This document shows, piece by piece, positions 22,445 to 33,044 of a stretch of 64,000 bases of DNA (its first letter is position 1; each line of letters starts with the position of its first letter). Where the stretch lies: the NCBI GenBank assembly GCA_033816765.1, contig CM066294.1, forward strand, positions 2,914,001-2,978,000. Reading direction: 5' to 3'. The position numbers and the translations under genes were made by a program. The notes beneath the pieces were generated by a model. The model saw nothing but the letters and a program-made list of their open reading frames with translations. It was not told where the DNA came from and ran no database searches. This DNA comes from Nothopassalora personata (Eukaryota > Ascomycota > Dothideomycetes > Mycosphaerellales > Mycosphaerellaceae).

Positions 22445-25174
22445 ATGGAGGAGGAGGACAAGTACAAACAATATGCCCACATAGCCATTCCCACATACGA
22501 CGAGGCCACGTCCTCGAGACCGTCGTCCTCACTGAACTTTCGAGGGCCAGGAGAAGTAAGCGACGATGCCGAGAGGCAAGGACTACTGCCTCAGGAGAGC
22601 GCATATCAACCGCCGACAGCAGAATCGCCACGATCGAGTGAAGACAGCGACCTTCAACTGCCGGAAGTGGCAGGCGACGGCGATGGCGACGACGAGAGGC
22701 GGAGAGTGGAAGAGCTGGACTACCTCGACCCGTTAGCATCCGATCCATCGCAACGGCAGTCCTTACACCATCGAGCACGATTACGCTCCAAATGGACACA
22801 GCACATCACCAATATCGGCGCGACACTGTCGGCGATACGATTACCCTCGTTTCGATCGTTATACACTCCCGTTTCCGCCGGCGAGCCATCTTCGACCGAG
22901 CCGCCTCCTTCCCGATTCTCCCAATTTCCTTCGATACCTGATCGATATCGGATGTCTGTAGGAACCATAGCGCGACTATGCGGTCTCTTGCTCATCTCGA
23001 TGATCATATACGGTCTCTTCATGCTTGATGTGTTCCCGGGCAGTGGCCGCGGCTTCATGGGCACTCGGTTCGATCCCGAGTCGGTGCGCAAGTATGTGCA
23101 AGAGCATGTGGATGCCGCGCGGATAGAAGAGTACTTGACACACTTCAGTGGCTACGACCATGTGGCAGGCACAGCGGGAGATCTGTACATGGCCGAGTGG
23201 ATACGGGAGCGTTGGATCAACGAGGGCAACCTGGATGACGTGGCTTTAGCGAGCTACTATGCATATCTGAACTACCCCACGCGAGACGGGCGCGGAGTGA
23301 GCATCATTGCGCCGAAAGAGCAGCAGTGGACAGCGGGGTTGGAAGAGGACATCTTGGACATGAACAAGGTCCAGACGTTAGCTTGGCATGGTTTGAGCAA
23401 GTCTGGCGAGGTCGAAGGGCATCTGGTATACGCCGGCGCAGGCAGTCAAGAGGACTTCGCCTGGCTGATAGAGAACAACGTGAGTCTGAATGGCAGCATT
23501 GCCCTCATGCGGTATTATGGTACGGAGAACAACCTGTCGCAGAAGGTGAAGGCCGCGCAGGATGCAGGATGTGTCGGGGCGCTTGTGTATTCGGATCCGA
23601 AGGATGACGGCTCGGTATGGGGACCTGTATGGCCAGATGGACCTTGGAGGCCGGAAAGCTCTTTGCAGCGAGGAAGTGTCGCTCTGTCAGACCAGATACT
23701 GGGGGATCCTCTCACACCTGGCTTTGCCAGTACGCAGGACGCCAACCGCGAGCCTATCGATGGCAATTCTGGGTTGAGCCAAATTCCATCATTACCGCTC
23801 GCCTGGCGAGATGCGAAGGTTCTCCTGGAGCGATTGAAGGGCAAAGGCAAGCAGGTTCCGGAGAGTTGGGTTGGCGGCGATGAGGGTTTCATCAAGGACT
23901 GGTCGACCGGAGAGCCTGATGGATTGCGCGTGCACTTGAAGAACCTCAACGATGAAAGTGAGAAGCAGCGCATCTGGAACGTGCACGGTCTGATTGAAGG
24001 ACTGGAACAGGCAGAGAAGAAGATTCTGGTCGGCAGCCATCGCGATGCGTGGTGCTTCGGCGCGGTAGACCCGGGCAGCGGGTCTGCTGTGTTGATGGAA
24101 ATGGTTCAGATATTTGGACAACTACGAAAGCTAGGATGGCGGCCTCTACGCACGATCGAGTTCGTGTCTTGGGATGCGAAAGAGTACAACATGATTGGCA
24201 GCACCGAGTATGTTGAAGACAGTATCGACTCCCTTCGCGACAACGGCATCGCATACCTGAACGTTGACGCGGGATTCTATGGCCCGGAGCCCGTTTTCAG
24301 AGCGGCCGGCAGCCCGGTATGGAAGAGAGCAGTCCTGCACGTCCTCGACCGCGTCTCGACACCTGGCGAGAATCCTGCATCACTCAAGCAAGTCTGGGAC
24401 GAACGAAAAACCCCCTTCAACGGACTTGGCACAGATGGCGACTACGCCCCCTTCCAAATGATAGCGGGCATGAGCTCTGTCGACTTCGGCTTCAAAGGTG
24501 CCCGCCTAAAACACACATACCCTGCCCACTCCTGCTACGAAACTCTTGACTGGGTCAAACAATTCAGCGACCCGGACTTCAGCTGGCATAGAACTCTGGC
24601 TCAAGTCTGGGCGCTTCTAATCCTCGAAATGGCGGACCGTCCTATCCTCCCATTCGACTTGCGAACGTACGCAGATTCCATCAAGGGGCCGTACATCAGC
24701 ACGCTCATGAGCTACGCCTCTGCTCAAGCAGAGAAAGTCCCCGGCAAACCATCTCTGGAATCCAACAACTTCTCCCTCCAGCCGCTCCTTGATGCTGCCG
24801 ACGAACTCACCCGCGTCGCTGAGGAATTCCATCGCTTTGAAGATATCTGGACTGCCAACGTCCTCAGCGCAGGAGGTCTCGAGACCGCTGCTTTCGCCAA
24901 ACGAAGGCATGCGTTTAATCAGAAACTCTCCAACTTTGAGCGCAACCTTCTCGATTTGCCTGAAAGTCCGATCGATACGGGTGTGCATGGTCTGCCAGGA
25001 CGGGAACAGTTCAAACATGTGATTTTTGGACCGCAGGATTTTGGGGGTGCGAGAATCAGCTATTTCCCTACTGTGATGGAGGCGTTGCAACAGGGGAATT
25101 GGACGCTGGCGCAGGAGAGGGTGGAAAGGGTTGCGGGCATGATTAGGAGGGCTACGGATGATCTGAAGATCTGA
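22445..25174 (+). CDS. Vps70/transferrin-receptor-like M28 family membrane protein
   Basis: Single exon, 909 aa, type II membrane protein: disordered acidic cytosolic part (1-170), TM helix about 174-196, then PA domain, M28 peptidase-like domain and C-terminal TfR-type dimerisation domain. This is the layout of glutamate carboxypeptidase II, transferrin receptor and yeast Vps70. Zinc-ligand positions are kept: His532 in GSHRDAW, Asp542, Glu580, Asp608 and His695 in YPAHSCYET. The general base, Glu424 in human GCPII (WDAEEF), is Lys579 here (WDAKEY). The protein may therefore bind metal but be a poor or inactive peptidase. Vps70 affects vacuolar sorting in yeast; a Golgi or endosomal location is inferred. 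The last 200 nt switch to G-rich codons. Confidence 0.88.
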   Translation: MEEEDKYKQYAHIAIPTYDEATSSRPSSSLNFRGPGEVSDDAERQGLLPQESAYQPPTAESPRSSEDSDLQLPEVAGDGDGDDERRRVEELDYLDPLASDPSQRQSLHHRARLRSKWTQHITNIGATLSAIRLPSFRSLYTPVSAGEPSSTEPPPSRFSQFPSIPDRYRMSVGTIARLCGLLLISMIIYGLFMLDVFPGSGRGFMGTRFDPESVRKYVQEHVDAARIEEYLTHFSGYDHVAGTAGDLYMAEWIRERWINEGNLDDVALASYYAYLNYPTRDGRGVSIIAPKEQQWTAGLEEDILDMNKVQTLAWHGLSKSGEVEGHLVYAGAGSQEDFAWLIENNVSLNGSIALMRYYGTENNLSQKVKAAQDAGCVGALVYSDPKDDGSVWGPVWPDGPWRPESSLQRGSVALSDQILGDPLTPGFASTQDANREPIDGNSGLSQIPSLPLAWRDAKVLLERLKGKGKQVPESWVGGDEGFIKDWSTGEPDGLRVHLKNLNDESEKQRIWNVHGLIEGLEQAEKKILVGSHRDAWCFGAVDPGSGSAVLMEMVQIFGQLRKLGWRPLRTIEFVSWDAKEYNMIGSTEYVEDSIDSLRDNGIAYLNVDAGFYGPEPVFRAAGSPVWKRAVLHVLDRVSTPGENPASLKQVWDERKTPFNGLGTDGDYAPFQMIAGMSSVDFGFKGARLKHTYPAHSCYETLDWVKQFSDPDFSWHRTLAQVWALLILEMADRPILPFDLRTYADSIKGPYISTLMSYASAQAEKVPGKPSLESNNFSLQPLLDAADELTRVAEEFHRFEDIWTANVLSAGGLETAAFAKRRHAFNQKLSNFERNLLDLPESPIDTGVHGLPGREQFKHVIFGPQDFGGARISYFPTVMEALQQGNWTLAQERVERVAGMIRRATDDLKI

Positions 25175-26357
25175 AGGCTCGGAGGGTGTCAGCGTGAACC
25201 TCACTGGGCATGGACTGCATTTTTTGTTTGTTCTTGAATGTGTAGCGTGGCATTGCGGTGGCGTTTAGTGATTCGCGAATAGCTGTGGAGGGAGCGGTTT
25301 ACCGCACGGGCTTGTGGATAGTGGGTCAGATTTCCCCCTTTATTCGCTCCTGTCTTTGATCGCGCATGGCTCACATGTCCAGAACACGGCGTATGCAGAA
25401 TATGGGCATTACAGTGATACATCTTCCCCGATTCTGTCTCGCTATTGATAATGTCTCGAGAGCACTTGAGCCGCTGTCGTCCGCATCCGTACCCAGGCCC
25501 GATTTTGCGGTAACCACCTGCTCGAAGACTGACTAGGTGTTTCTCGAGTCTTGCCGGCGCGTGCTGTCCGCAGACAGTATGAGCGGCACCCAGCTCTCGC
25601 CTCCACTCTGTCAGAGATCTCACCTCGCGAGAATGATGCGCTCAATGCCACCTGGCTGTCGTTAGCTGAGGGGCACGGCTACTTGTCTTCATTAGTCTGA
25701 TTCGTAGTATCTTACTACACCCGCGTTCACTTCTTTCTTGGCCCTGCTTTGACGATGGGGCATGTCTAGTCATCTCCAACAAGGTTGGTAGGAGTTCCAC
25801 TCATGGATTTCTCCCTATCTCATTGACTAGGGGTCATGTTCTCTGACAAGCGTACTGACAAATCGATCAGTTTGGCTGGCCCTACTTCGACTCCATAGCT
25901 TGCAAGAGGCACCGGACACCTCACAACCTTCTTTGATGGAGAACCTAAGATGAACCGCCACAGACGTAATGGGTATGTCTGCGAGACGCATGTCGGCGCA
26001 AGAAAGAATTCTGCTATGATCGCCCACCGACTGGAGCATGACCTTCTGGAGTCGCTCCGCGGTCTGTACGATGTCGCGTTCCGTTATAATATGGCCCCAT
26101 GACTGAGGGAGGCAGGGGACGGTGCATTATTGCGCGCCGGCACTTTCACGAAGTCTGTCCAATTGCTCTTCATGCTCTAGAAGTCGTGCATCGGGCGGGA
26201 ACTTGCCGTCAACCGAGACTCTTGGGCGAGCCGGCCCGGCGAAGGGGCATAGTCGCGAAGAACATTCCGATGGTGGAAAGTGAAAACGGGACAAGATCGG
26301 CAGAACACCTTAGATCCAACAACACGACAAACTCGATTGTATAAGAAAAGAAATAAC

Positions 26358-26693
26358 TGTCCTTCGAGATCTATACACTTCTTATAACGCGTAGGCATAT
26401 TCTCGACAATTCGCGTTTATTTTCTCCTACGAAATAGAGTCCTAAGCGTCGTACGCGGCCTTTAAAACCTCTTTACGCGTCGTTCTGAAAGACTTACGAA
26501 GCTCCGTCTTGAAGAGATACGCGACGACCTCGATAGCAGTTAAATGCGGCGAGCCTCTAGGCGTAGAATAATACTTAATAGCTCAGGACTCTTTAAGAGC
26601 CTTAGTATCTGTCGCGGTCTACGAAGAGTCGCGATCTTCTTGTAGGATAAAGTCGTCGCCACGTAAAATCTAGCCGTTTACTATCTAGGTTTC
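26358..26693 (-). pseudogene. RIP-degraded Tc1/mariner-type (IS630 superfamily) transposase remnant
   Basis: Read on the minus strand, one frame shows the catalytic core of a Tc1/mariner transposase broken by stops. First comes a GDDFILQEDRDSS-like segment with the second catalytic Asp. Then an AIKYYSTPRGSPHLTAIE-like segment gives the third acidic residue, followed by a helix and a CREYAYAL segment near the end. At least seven in-frame stops interrupt it, several at positions where Trp or Gln would be expected (TGG to TAG, CAA to TAA), the mark of C-to-T mutation at CA sites. The N-terminal DNA-binding part and terminal inverted repeats were not recognised; related low-CA sequence runs to about 26870. 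It cannot make a functional protein. Confidence 0.7.
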
Positions 26694-29157
26694 GGACTTT
26701 TAGGCCTCCGCGCGGGCTAGGTTCATACTTCTCGAGGAACTCTACAAAGATAGGAATTGCTCGTAGCTTCGGATTTTGCGGTGTATTAAGATATAAAGGC
26801 ATTAACGTCGTTGTCGCGCTTATAAAGCGTTTTCTCTAAAGACTACCTAAGGATACTGTAAAACTCCAAAAGGGACGCCCCTCAAGGGAGGGGCTAGGTA
26901 GCCAGTTATATATACTTTCACAGATACAAAGCGAGGGGAGATCGACTAGTGAAGACGCTAGCGGGAGCCAGCGGTAGCAAGATGTGCTCGAGGAGCTCGG
27001 CGGGGCCAAAGATTTTTCGATACGCAGTATCAGAAGCTTGATAGTTCGATTGAGCCGCTGGTGAGACGCGCTCTCTCTGCCATATGTTAGCTGGCGGGTG
27101 ACTATGTCAGTAGCATGGAGTTTTGCGCTTACCTCGCGAGCTGCCGTCGTGTCTTGCGCTATCGCAGTTCGCACCGCCATTTCGGAGGTGACCCTTGTTG
27201 GAGGCCGTCACTTCGTCAAGTGCCTTGATATGCGAGTGTGTCCCCGTGTGTGCTCACTGCTGGTCTTATTGACTCTATTAGGCGCCGGTCGTAAGTGCCT
27301 AAATTGCAAACTCGGTTAGATCGAGGAACAGTGAGCTAAGAAACAGCGAAAATCGCTAGGACGGGTTGATTCGTAGATATTGTCTGGTTCATCTTTGGCG
27401 TTCATGTGATTTGAGGCTCAATACTATGCCGCGCAGCGAATGGAAGGCGGGCATCACAGCGCCACCTCTTGTCTCCCAGTCAAGCGGTTGCAAGAAGCAC
27501 ACACTCACAAAGCGACAAAATGAAAGCACCTACGTGATTAAAGCAAGCACCCCAGAAACCTCCTACACCACCCAATTCCATCAAAGTCATGCAGTCGTAA
27601 GAGCGCTTACGTGCCTATGTGTGGCTGGTTGAATACACATGAAGACTTCAACGGCAATGGTGCAGTGACCGAAGTCAGAGACTAATTCCAATGTTCAAGG
27701 CGAACCTCAATCGGGAGACCGTTGCAGTGTCAACTCATCACTGGGGCTCACAGCCACCCGTTGAATCAAGCGGCCAGAGGCAGGCGTATGTTTCGACATT
27801 GCGAATGCTGTATGTACCACGAGGGATCGCGAAAGTCGGATCTTATGTAGCTGTGAATTACGCCTTGTTCACTATGCTGCCCTTCCGAGTTTATGAGGCG
27901 GCCGAATTTGTGGGTTATTAATGAGGGTGCAGAAGGGTGGTGCCGAAATGGGTCCGAAGTGGGAGTGAATGTGCTCTCCGGGCTGGCTGCTGAAGTCGAG
28001 AGAGCGATGGGCACATCTCATCTCCGTCTCCTTGGCATGGGTGTCCTTGGCATGGCGGCGCCGTAATGTCGCCAGGTATCGTGCAGTGGTATTCAGTTGC
28101 TGACTGGAACACAGTAGTAACAGACATTGTGTCGATGCTGCCTCGAGGCAGCAGCTATCGTTTGATGAGACGAACCAGCTCTTCTGTGACATGACTCCAT
28201 GAGCTTGTGTTGAGCGAGAATGTACCTCGCGGATGCATGTCATGGTTCCTTTAGCACGAAAGAAAGCAAGTCCTGAACATTGTCAGCGTTGGAACGGAAC
28301 AGCGGTGACAGTTAGAATTCGCACGACACTACCAGACCAAGGCCACCGCATGTTTCAGCCTCAGGCTCGGCCTGCGGCCAGGATGTCCTCTTGGCTTGAC
28401 GGTTCTTGGCCGTGATGATGCCCTTGTTCGCCGAATTTGAAGAAAGCGTGGCTCTGGTGCGACACGTCTTGTCTGTGTAGACTCGCTGTTCAGCTCTCGA
28501 AATTGGTTATTGCAGTCTCGTCATCCTGCAAGAAGGCAGTCAGTAGGAAGTGATGTTCGGAGAGCCAGGGTCTGATTTCCGGATGCTCGTGGAACAACGA
28601 CTGACGGTTCCCGGACAGTTCCTAGAGCCGGTTCGTTCAGCTCAGGAGATCAAGCATGTGCCTAGGACCGAGCACACCCGTCTTGACTAGATCCGTGACG
28701 CAGCTGCACAACGCATGCCAAGGCCTGGCAATGCCACAGTATATAGGGAAGGTCAGCGGCTCAAACGTGACAGCTGAAGTGAAGTGAACTTCTCGCATAC
28801 AGGCAGACCCTGCTGCTTCGCTTGTCACGCGCTAGATGCCATACAAGGTTACTGACGGCGCCGAGATCTTGTTTGTGAGCTCCATTCTTGGCTTGTGAAG
28901 GTGTCGAAGACGGTGAGCTCGGCTGTTTCGAAGAGACATGCTCTTATCCTCACTCACTGGCCAGCTTGACTCGCAGATCCCACTCGATCTTCCTCGAAAG
29001 CATCCGCAGCGACATCATCACGACGAACAACGATTTGGCGCCAGCCCGAAGAAGGACCGTGCTATCGATTAGGTCCGTAAGCAAGTGAAGTCACGGTGGA
29101 GCAGCTCAAGAAACGCGTTCAAGAAAAGTCGCCAACCGACTTGACCCCACTGCTGCA

Positions 29158-29180
29158 GCAACAACAACAACAACAACAAC
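29158..29180 (+). repeat. (CAA)n tract in the 5' region of PFK
   Basis: Seven to eight CAA units about 115 nt before the phosphofructokinase ATG, probably in its 5' UTR. CAA repeats are unstructured and common in fungal leaders. Confidence 0.85.
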
Positions 29181-29294
29181 ATCTTTCGAGAGTCATACTC
29201 TTGACTCACCTCACTACTTCCCTCGCGAGCTCTTGTACCGACACTTCCCCACCCCGCCGTGAACTACAACCTCAATCACCAGAACACAGCCATC

Positions 29295-32044
29295 ATGGCG
29301 CATATCACATTGACACCGCCTGCGATGCCGACGGGCAGGAAGCGCATTGCCGTCCTGACCTCTGGAGGTGACTCTCCAGGAATGAGCGGAGCCGTGCGCG
29401 CCGTAGTGCGCCAGACGCTCACAGAAGGCTGCACAAGCTATGCAGTCTACGAAGGCTACGAAGGTCTCGTACAAGGAGGAGATATGATACGTGAGATGCG
29501 TTGGGAGGATGTAAGAGGCTGGCTCTCAGAGGGAGGCACACTAATCGGAACAGCAAGATGCAAGTCGTTCATGGAGAGGTACGTTGCTGAAAGGGACCAG
29601 GCATCGAGCCGTGGCCCACAGGATGGTCATGTCTTGGAGACAGGCGCATCGCACAGCACTGTGCTCCACTGCTCGCACTGCTTTCCAAGCCGGTGCTTCT
29701 GGACTCTGGATTATAGCTAACATTATCTGTTGGGTAGGCCCGGGCGACTGACAGCAGCAAATAACATGATCGAACGAGGCATAGATGCACTCGTGATATG
29801 CGGTGGAGACGGATCACTTACTGGTGCAGACAAATTAAGAAGTGAATGGCCGAGCCTCATGGAAGAGCTAGTCTCGACCGGCAAGCGTAAGGAGGAGGAG
29901 GTGAAGCCATTCAGGCATCTCAACATCGTGGGTCTGGTCGGTTCCATCGACAACGACTTGAGCAGCACAGATGCCACTATCGGCTGCTACAGCTCACTCG
30001 AGCGCATCTGCAATGCGATTGACGACATCGAGACCACAGCCCAATCCCACCAACGTGCATTCGTTGTTGAGGTCATGGGAAGACACTGCGGCTGGTTGGC
30101 ACTCATGTCTGGTGTGGCGACCGGCGCCGATTTCGTCTTCTGTCCAGAGAACCCACCATCCCAGAATTGGCAGGAGGAGATGTGCGACGTTATCAAGAAG
30201 CACAGGAAGATGGGCAAGAGAAAGACAACTGTTGTTGTGGCTGAAGGCGCCCATGATCGCGAGTTGAAACCGATCAAGCCAGACATGGTTAAACAGCTCT
30301 TGTCCGACAAGGTCGGCCTTGATACCAGGGTTACCACACTCGGCCACGTTCAGCGTGGAGGAAAGCCCTGCGCGTACGACCGTATGTTGGCTACGCTACA
30401 AGGTGTTGAGGCAGTCAAGGCCGTCCTTGATGCTACGCCAGACACCCCGTCACCTGTCATCTGCATCGTTGAGAACAAGATCGTCCGCAGGGACCTCATG
30501 AAGGCAATCGCACAGACCAAAGAGGTGGCAGTGAACGTCGGCAAAAAGGATTTCGCTGCTGCAATGCGAGGCAGAGACGCTGAGTTTGCTGAGTACTTTG
30601 ACGCCTTCAACATCACCACCGCCACAGATAAGTCGAGTATGGTGCTGCCGCAGGAGAAGCGTATGCGTGTCGGCATCATCCACGTCGGTGCGCCCGCAGG
30701 TGGCATGAACGCAGCCACTCGTGCAGCTGTAGCCTACTGCCTTTCGCGTGGACATACGCCAGTTGCACTCCACAACGGGTTTTCCGGTCTCTGCCGTCAT
30801 CACGACGACAAGCCACTCGGCTCAGTGCGTGAAGTCGACTGGTTGGAGGCCGAGCAATGGGCATCTAAGGGTGGCTCGGAGATTGGCACCAACCGTAACC
30901 TACCGTCAGAAGACTTCAAAACGACTGCTTACTGCTTCGAGAAGTACAAGATTGATGCACTTTTTGTTATTGGAGGTTTTGAGGCCTTTACTGCAGTTTC
31001 AGAGCTGCGAAAGGCTCGTGCTGATTACGATGCCTTCAAGATTCCATTGGTAATTCTGCCGGCCACCGTTTCAAACAACGTTCCAGGTACGTATTGACGT
31101 TGAAGAGTATTAGACATCGAGCGGTGGCTCGGACGGTGGTGGAGTGCTCGAGACATGCATTGCACGAAGCGCTCCACTGCCCTGCTCATGACATATTCTA
31201 AGCTAACGACCTTCTTTTGGTAGGTACCGAATTCTCTCTCGGCTCGGACACTTGCTTGAACGCTTTGATCAAATACTGCGATGCCATCAAGCAGTCTGCT
31301 TCTGCAGCTAGGCGTCGTGTGTTCGTTGTAGAAACCCAGGGCGGCGCGTCGGGGTACATCGCTACTATCGCTGGACTCGCGATCGGCGCCGTGGCTGTCT
31401 ACACACCGGAGGAGGGTATCCACCTCAATATGCTGGTCGAAGACATCAAGTTCCTGAAGGACCAGTTCGCCAAGGATGCGGGTAACGTTAGGACTGGCAA
31501 GATCATCCTCCGAAACGAGAAGGCAAGCAAGGTGTACACTACGCAGTTCATCGCCGACTGCATCAAGGAGGAGAGTGGCGGCAAGTTCGATGCCAGATTC
31601 GCGGTTCCGGGTCACTTCCAGCAAGGTACGTACCGACGCGCCTTAGGTCCATATCAGCATCAGTCGTTGGGCCATTTCCATGTCGTTCTCGAGTATAGCT
31701 AACACACTCTGCCAGGCGACACTCCCAGCCCCATGGATCGTGTGCGAGCAGTCCGTTTCGGCATCAAATCGCTCCAGCACATCGAGACCTACGCCGGCAA
31801 GAGCAAGGACGAGATCGCAGCAGATCCAATATCCGCTTCTGTCATTGGTATTCGTGGCGCAAAAGTCAAGTTCAGTGCCATGGAAAATATCGAGCGCGAT
31901 GAGACCGACTGGAAGGACCGTCGTCCAAAGGACGAATTCTGGACGTCGTTGATCGATGTTGTCGATACGCTTAGTGGTCGCCCAAAGGCCACTCGATCTG
32001 CCATCCCAGGCAGCCCAGCTTTGATGAATGGCAAGTCCGGATAG
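29295..32044 (+). CDS. pfkA: ATP-dependent 6-phosphofructokinase
   Basis: Exons 29295..29578, 29738..31086, 31224..31625 and 31716..32044 (introns 159, 137 and 90 nt); 787 aa, the standard size of eukaryotic PFK built from two duplicated halves. It phosphorylates fructose 6-phosphate, the committed step of glycolysis. The N-half has the ATP site [25 protein letters not shown], and the catalytic-loop [15 protein letters not shown]. The C-half has [34 protein letters not shown] and [14 protein letters not shown], where it serves as the allosteric domain. An upstream in-frame start would add 12 residues; I chose 29295 (MAHITL) because it matches the short leader of the family. Introns are longer than elsewhere in the window. 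Confidence 0.96.
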
Positions 32045-32324
32045 TACCGTCCTTCGAAACTTTGAAAATTTTCTGAGCAAGCGAGTCCGGCGTTTGAGGA
32101 ATAGAAGAACGGCCAGAGGGCGAAGGAGGGCCGGCGCTCCATGTGAATAGATAGCTCCACTGGTTCTAGCTCCACTTGCTCATACTCTTGACACCATGGC
32201 TTAACGAATGCAATGACCATGATGCACGTCCACTTTTCCGCGCCTCATATTCCTGACGATACGCCTGACGCCTTCGCTAATGTCCATAGAAATCCCATCC
32301 TCAATCGCTCATATCTGTAGCCCC

Positions 32325-32745
32325 TCAAAGCACACCATCATGCTCTCCAGGCAATCTCTTAACCCGCTTTTGCTCCCAATTATCCAAATCCTTCGCCGCC
32401 AATTTCTAGTCTTCATGTCAGCACCACTCCCCTACCACCTCACCCCATCTGTATTCCACCAGCCTCTCTTCGACTTACGTAATACTCCTCCCTCAAATCC
32501 ACCTTCCTCTTGTCCTTCCCGATCCCCAGCTCCTCTTCCTTTGTCATCTGCCGCACTTTTCTGTCGTGGCGCTCGTAGCGTAGAGCTGTGGCGGGCGTCA
32601 GGAAGAAGGAACCTGCGAGCATCACGGCGATGAAGGGGAAGCCGAAGAGGGCGAAGGGATGGCGGGCGAGAAGGGCGCGGTATCTGGAGGCTATGGTGTT
32701 GGATTGAGAGGCGGATTGGTATTTGCGGGAGGGAAAGATGGCCAT
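32325..32745 (-). CDS. COX16: Cytochrome c oxidase assembly protein COX16
   Basis: Exons complement(32479..32745) and complement(32325..32405), 73-nt GTAAGT...TAG intron; 115 aa. The single TM helix FALFGFPFIAVMLAGSFFLTPATA is followed by RYERHDRKVRQMTKEEELGIGKDKRKVDLREEYY (given as one known block, residues about 56-89), characteristic of COX16, and after splicing KLAAKDLDNWEQKRVKRLPGE, the family ending. COX16 sits in the mitochondrial inner membrane and helps deliver copper and assemble Cox1/Cox2 of complex IV. Without splicing the last third of the protein would be wrong. It shares a 299-bp divergent promoter with the ATR kinase gene. Confidence 0.94.
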
Positions 32746-33044
32746 TTTGAATGAGAGTGGTGACCGTTCGTTGTCCAATAGTTGGTGACGATGCAGTGAA
32801 TGAAGTGGATGGCGATGGTGGAGACAGTCACCTTTTACCCATGCATCAAGCTTTAGTTGTGCTGCCACCAAGTATTGATGGGTGTCGCGTCCAGAAGATT
32901 AGAGTTCGTAAAGTGGGCCTTGCACGCGACTGCCTTGGGCGCGTCTCTCTCTCTCGACCTCGACTGCATCTCCCACACTTATAAAGTTGACCAGCGTCTC
33001 GACACGGAGATTGTCTGACATGGTAGGCGTTGGCTGTGGTCAAG

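Larger units (their letters stand above)
25175..29294. other. Gene-poor region of about 4.1 kb
   Basis: Contains the degraded transposase at about 26358-26693, a tandem duplication of TCCTTGGCATGG near 28040-28056, and the CAA tract before PFK. Otherwise only short ORFs overlapping on both strands. The block 26330-26890 is visibly short of CA and TG dinucleotides and rich in TA, unlike both flanks. Confidence 0.65.

Noticed and set aside
20501..25174. Secondary-metabolite cluster around the wax-synthase-like gene
   Set aside because: No PKS, NRPS, terpene cyclase, P450 or pathway regulator nearby; neighbours are a xylanase and a housekeeping-type membrane protein.
26099..26344. Further transposon gene pieces in 25.2-29.3 kb
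   Set aside because: No conserved transposase, reverse transcriptase or helicase motif was found outside 26358-26693.
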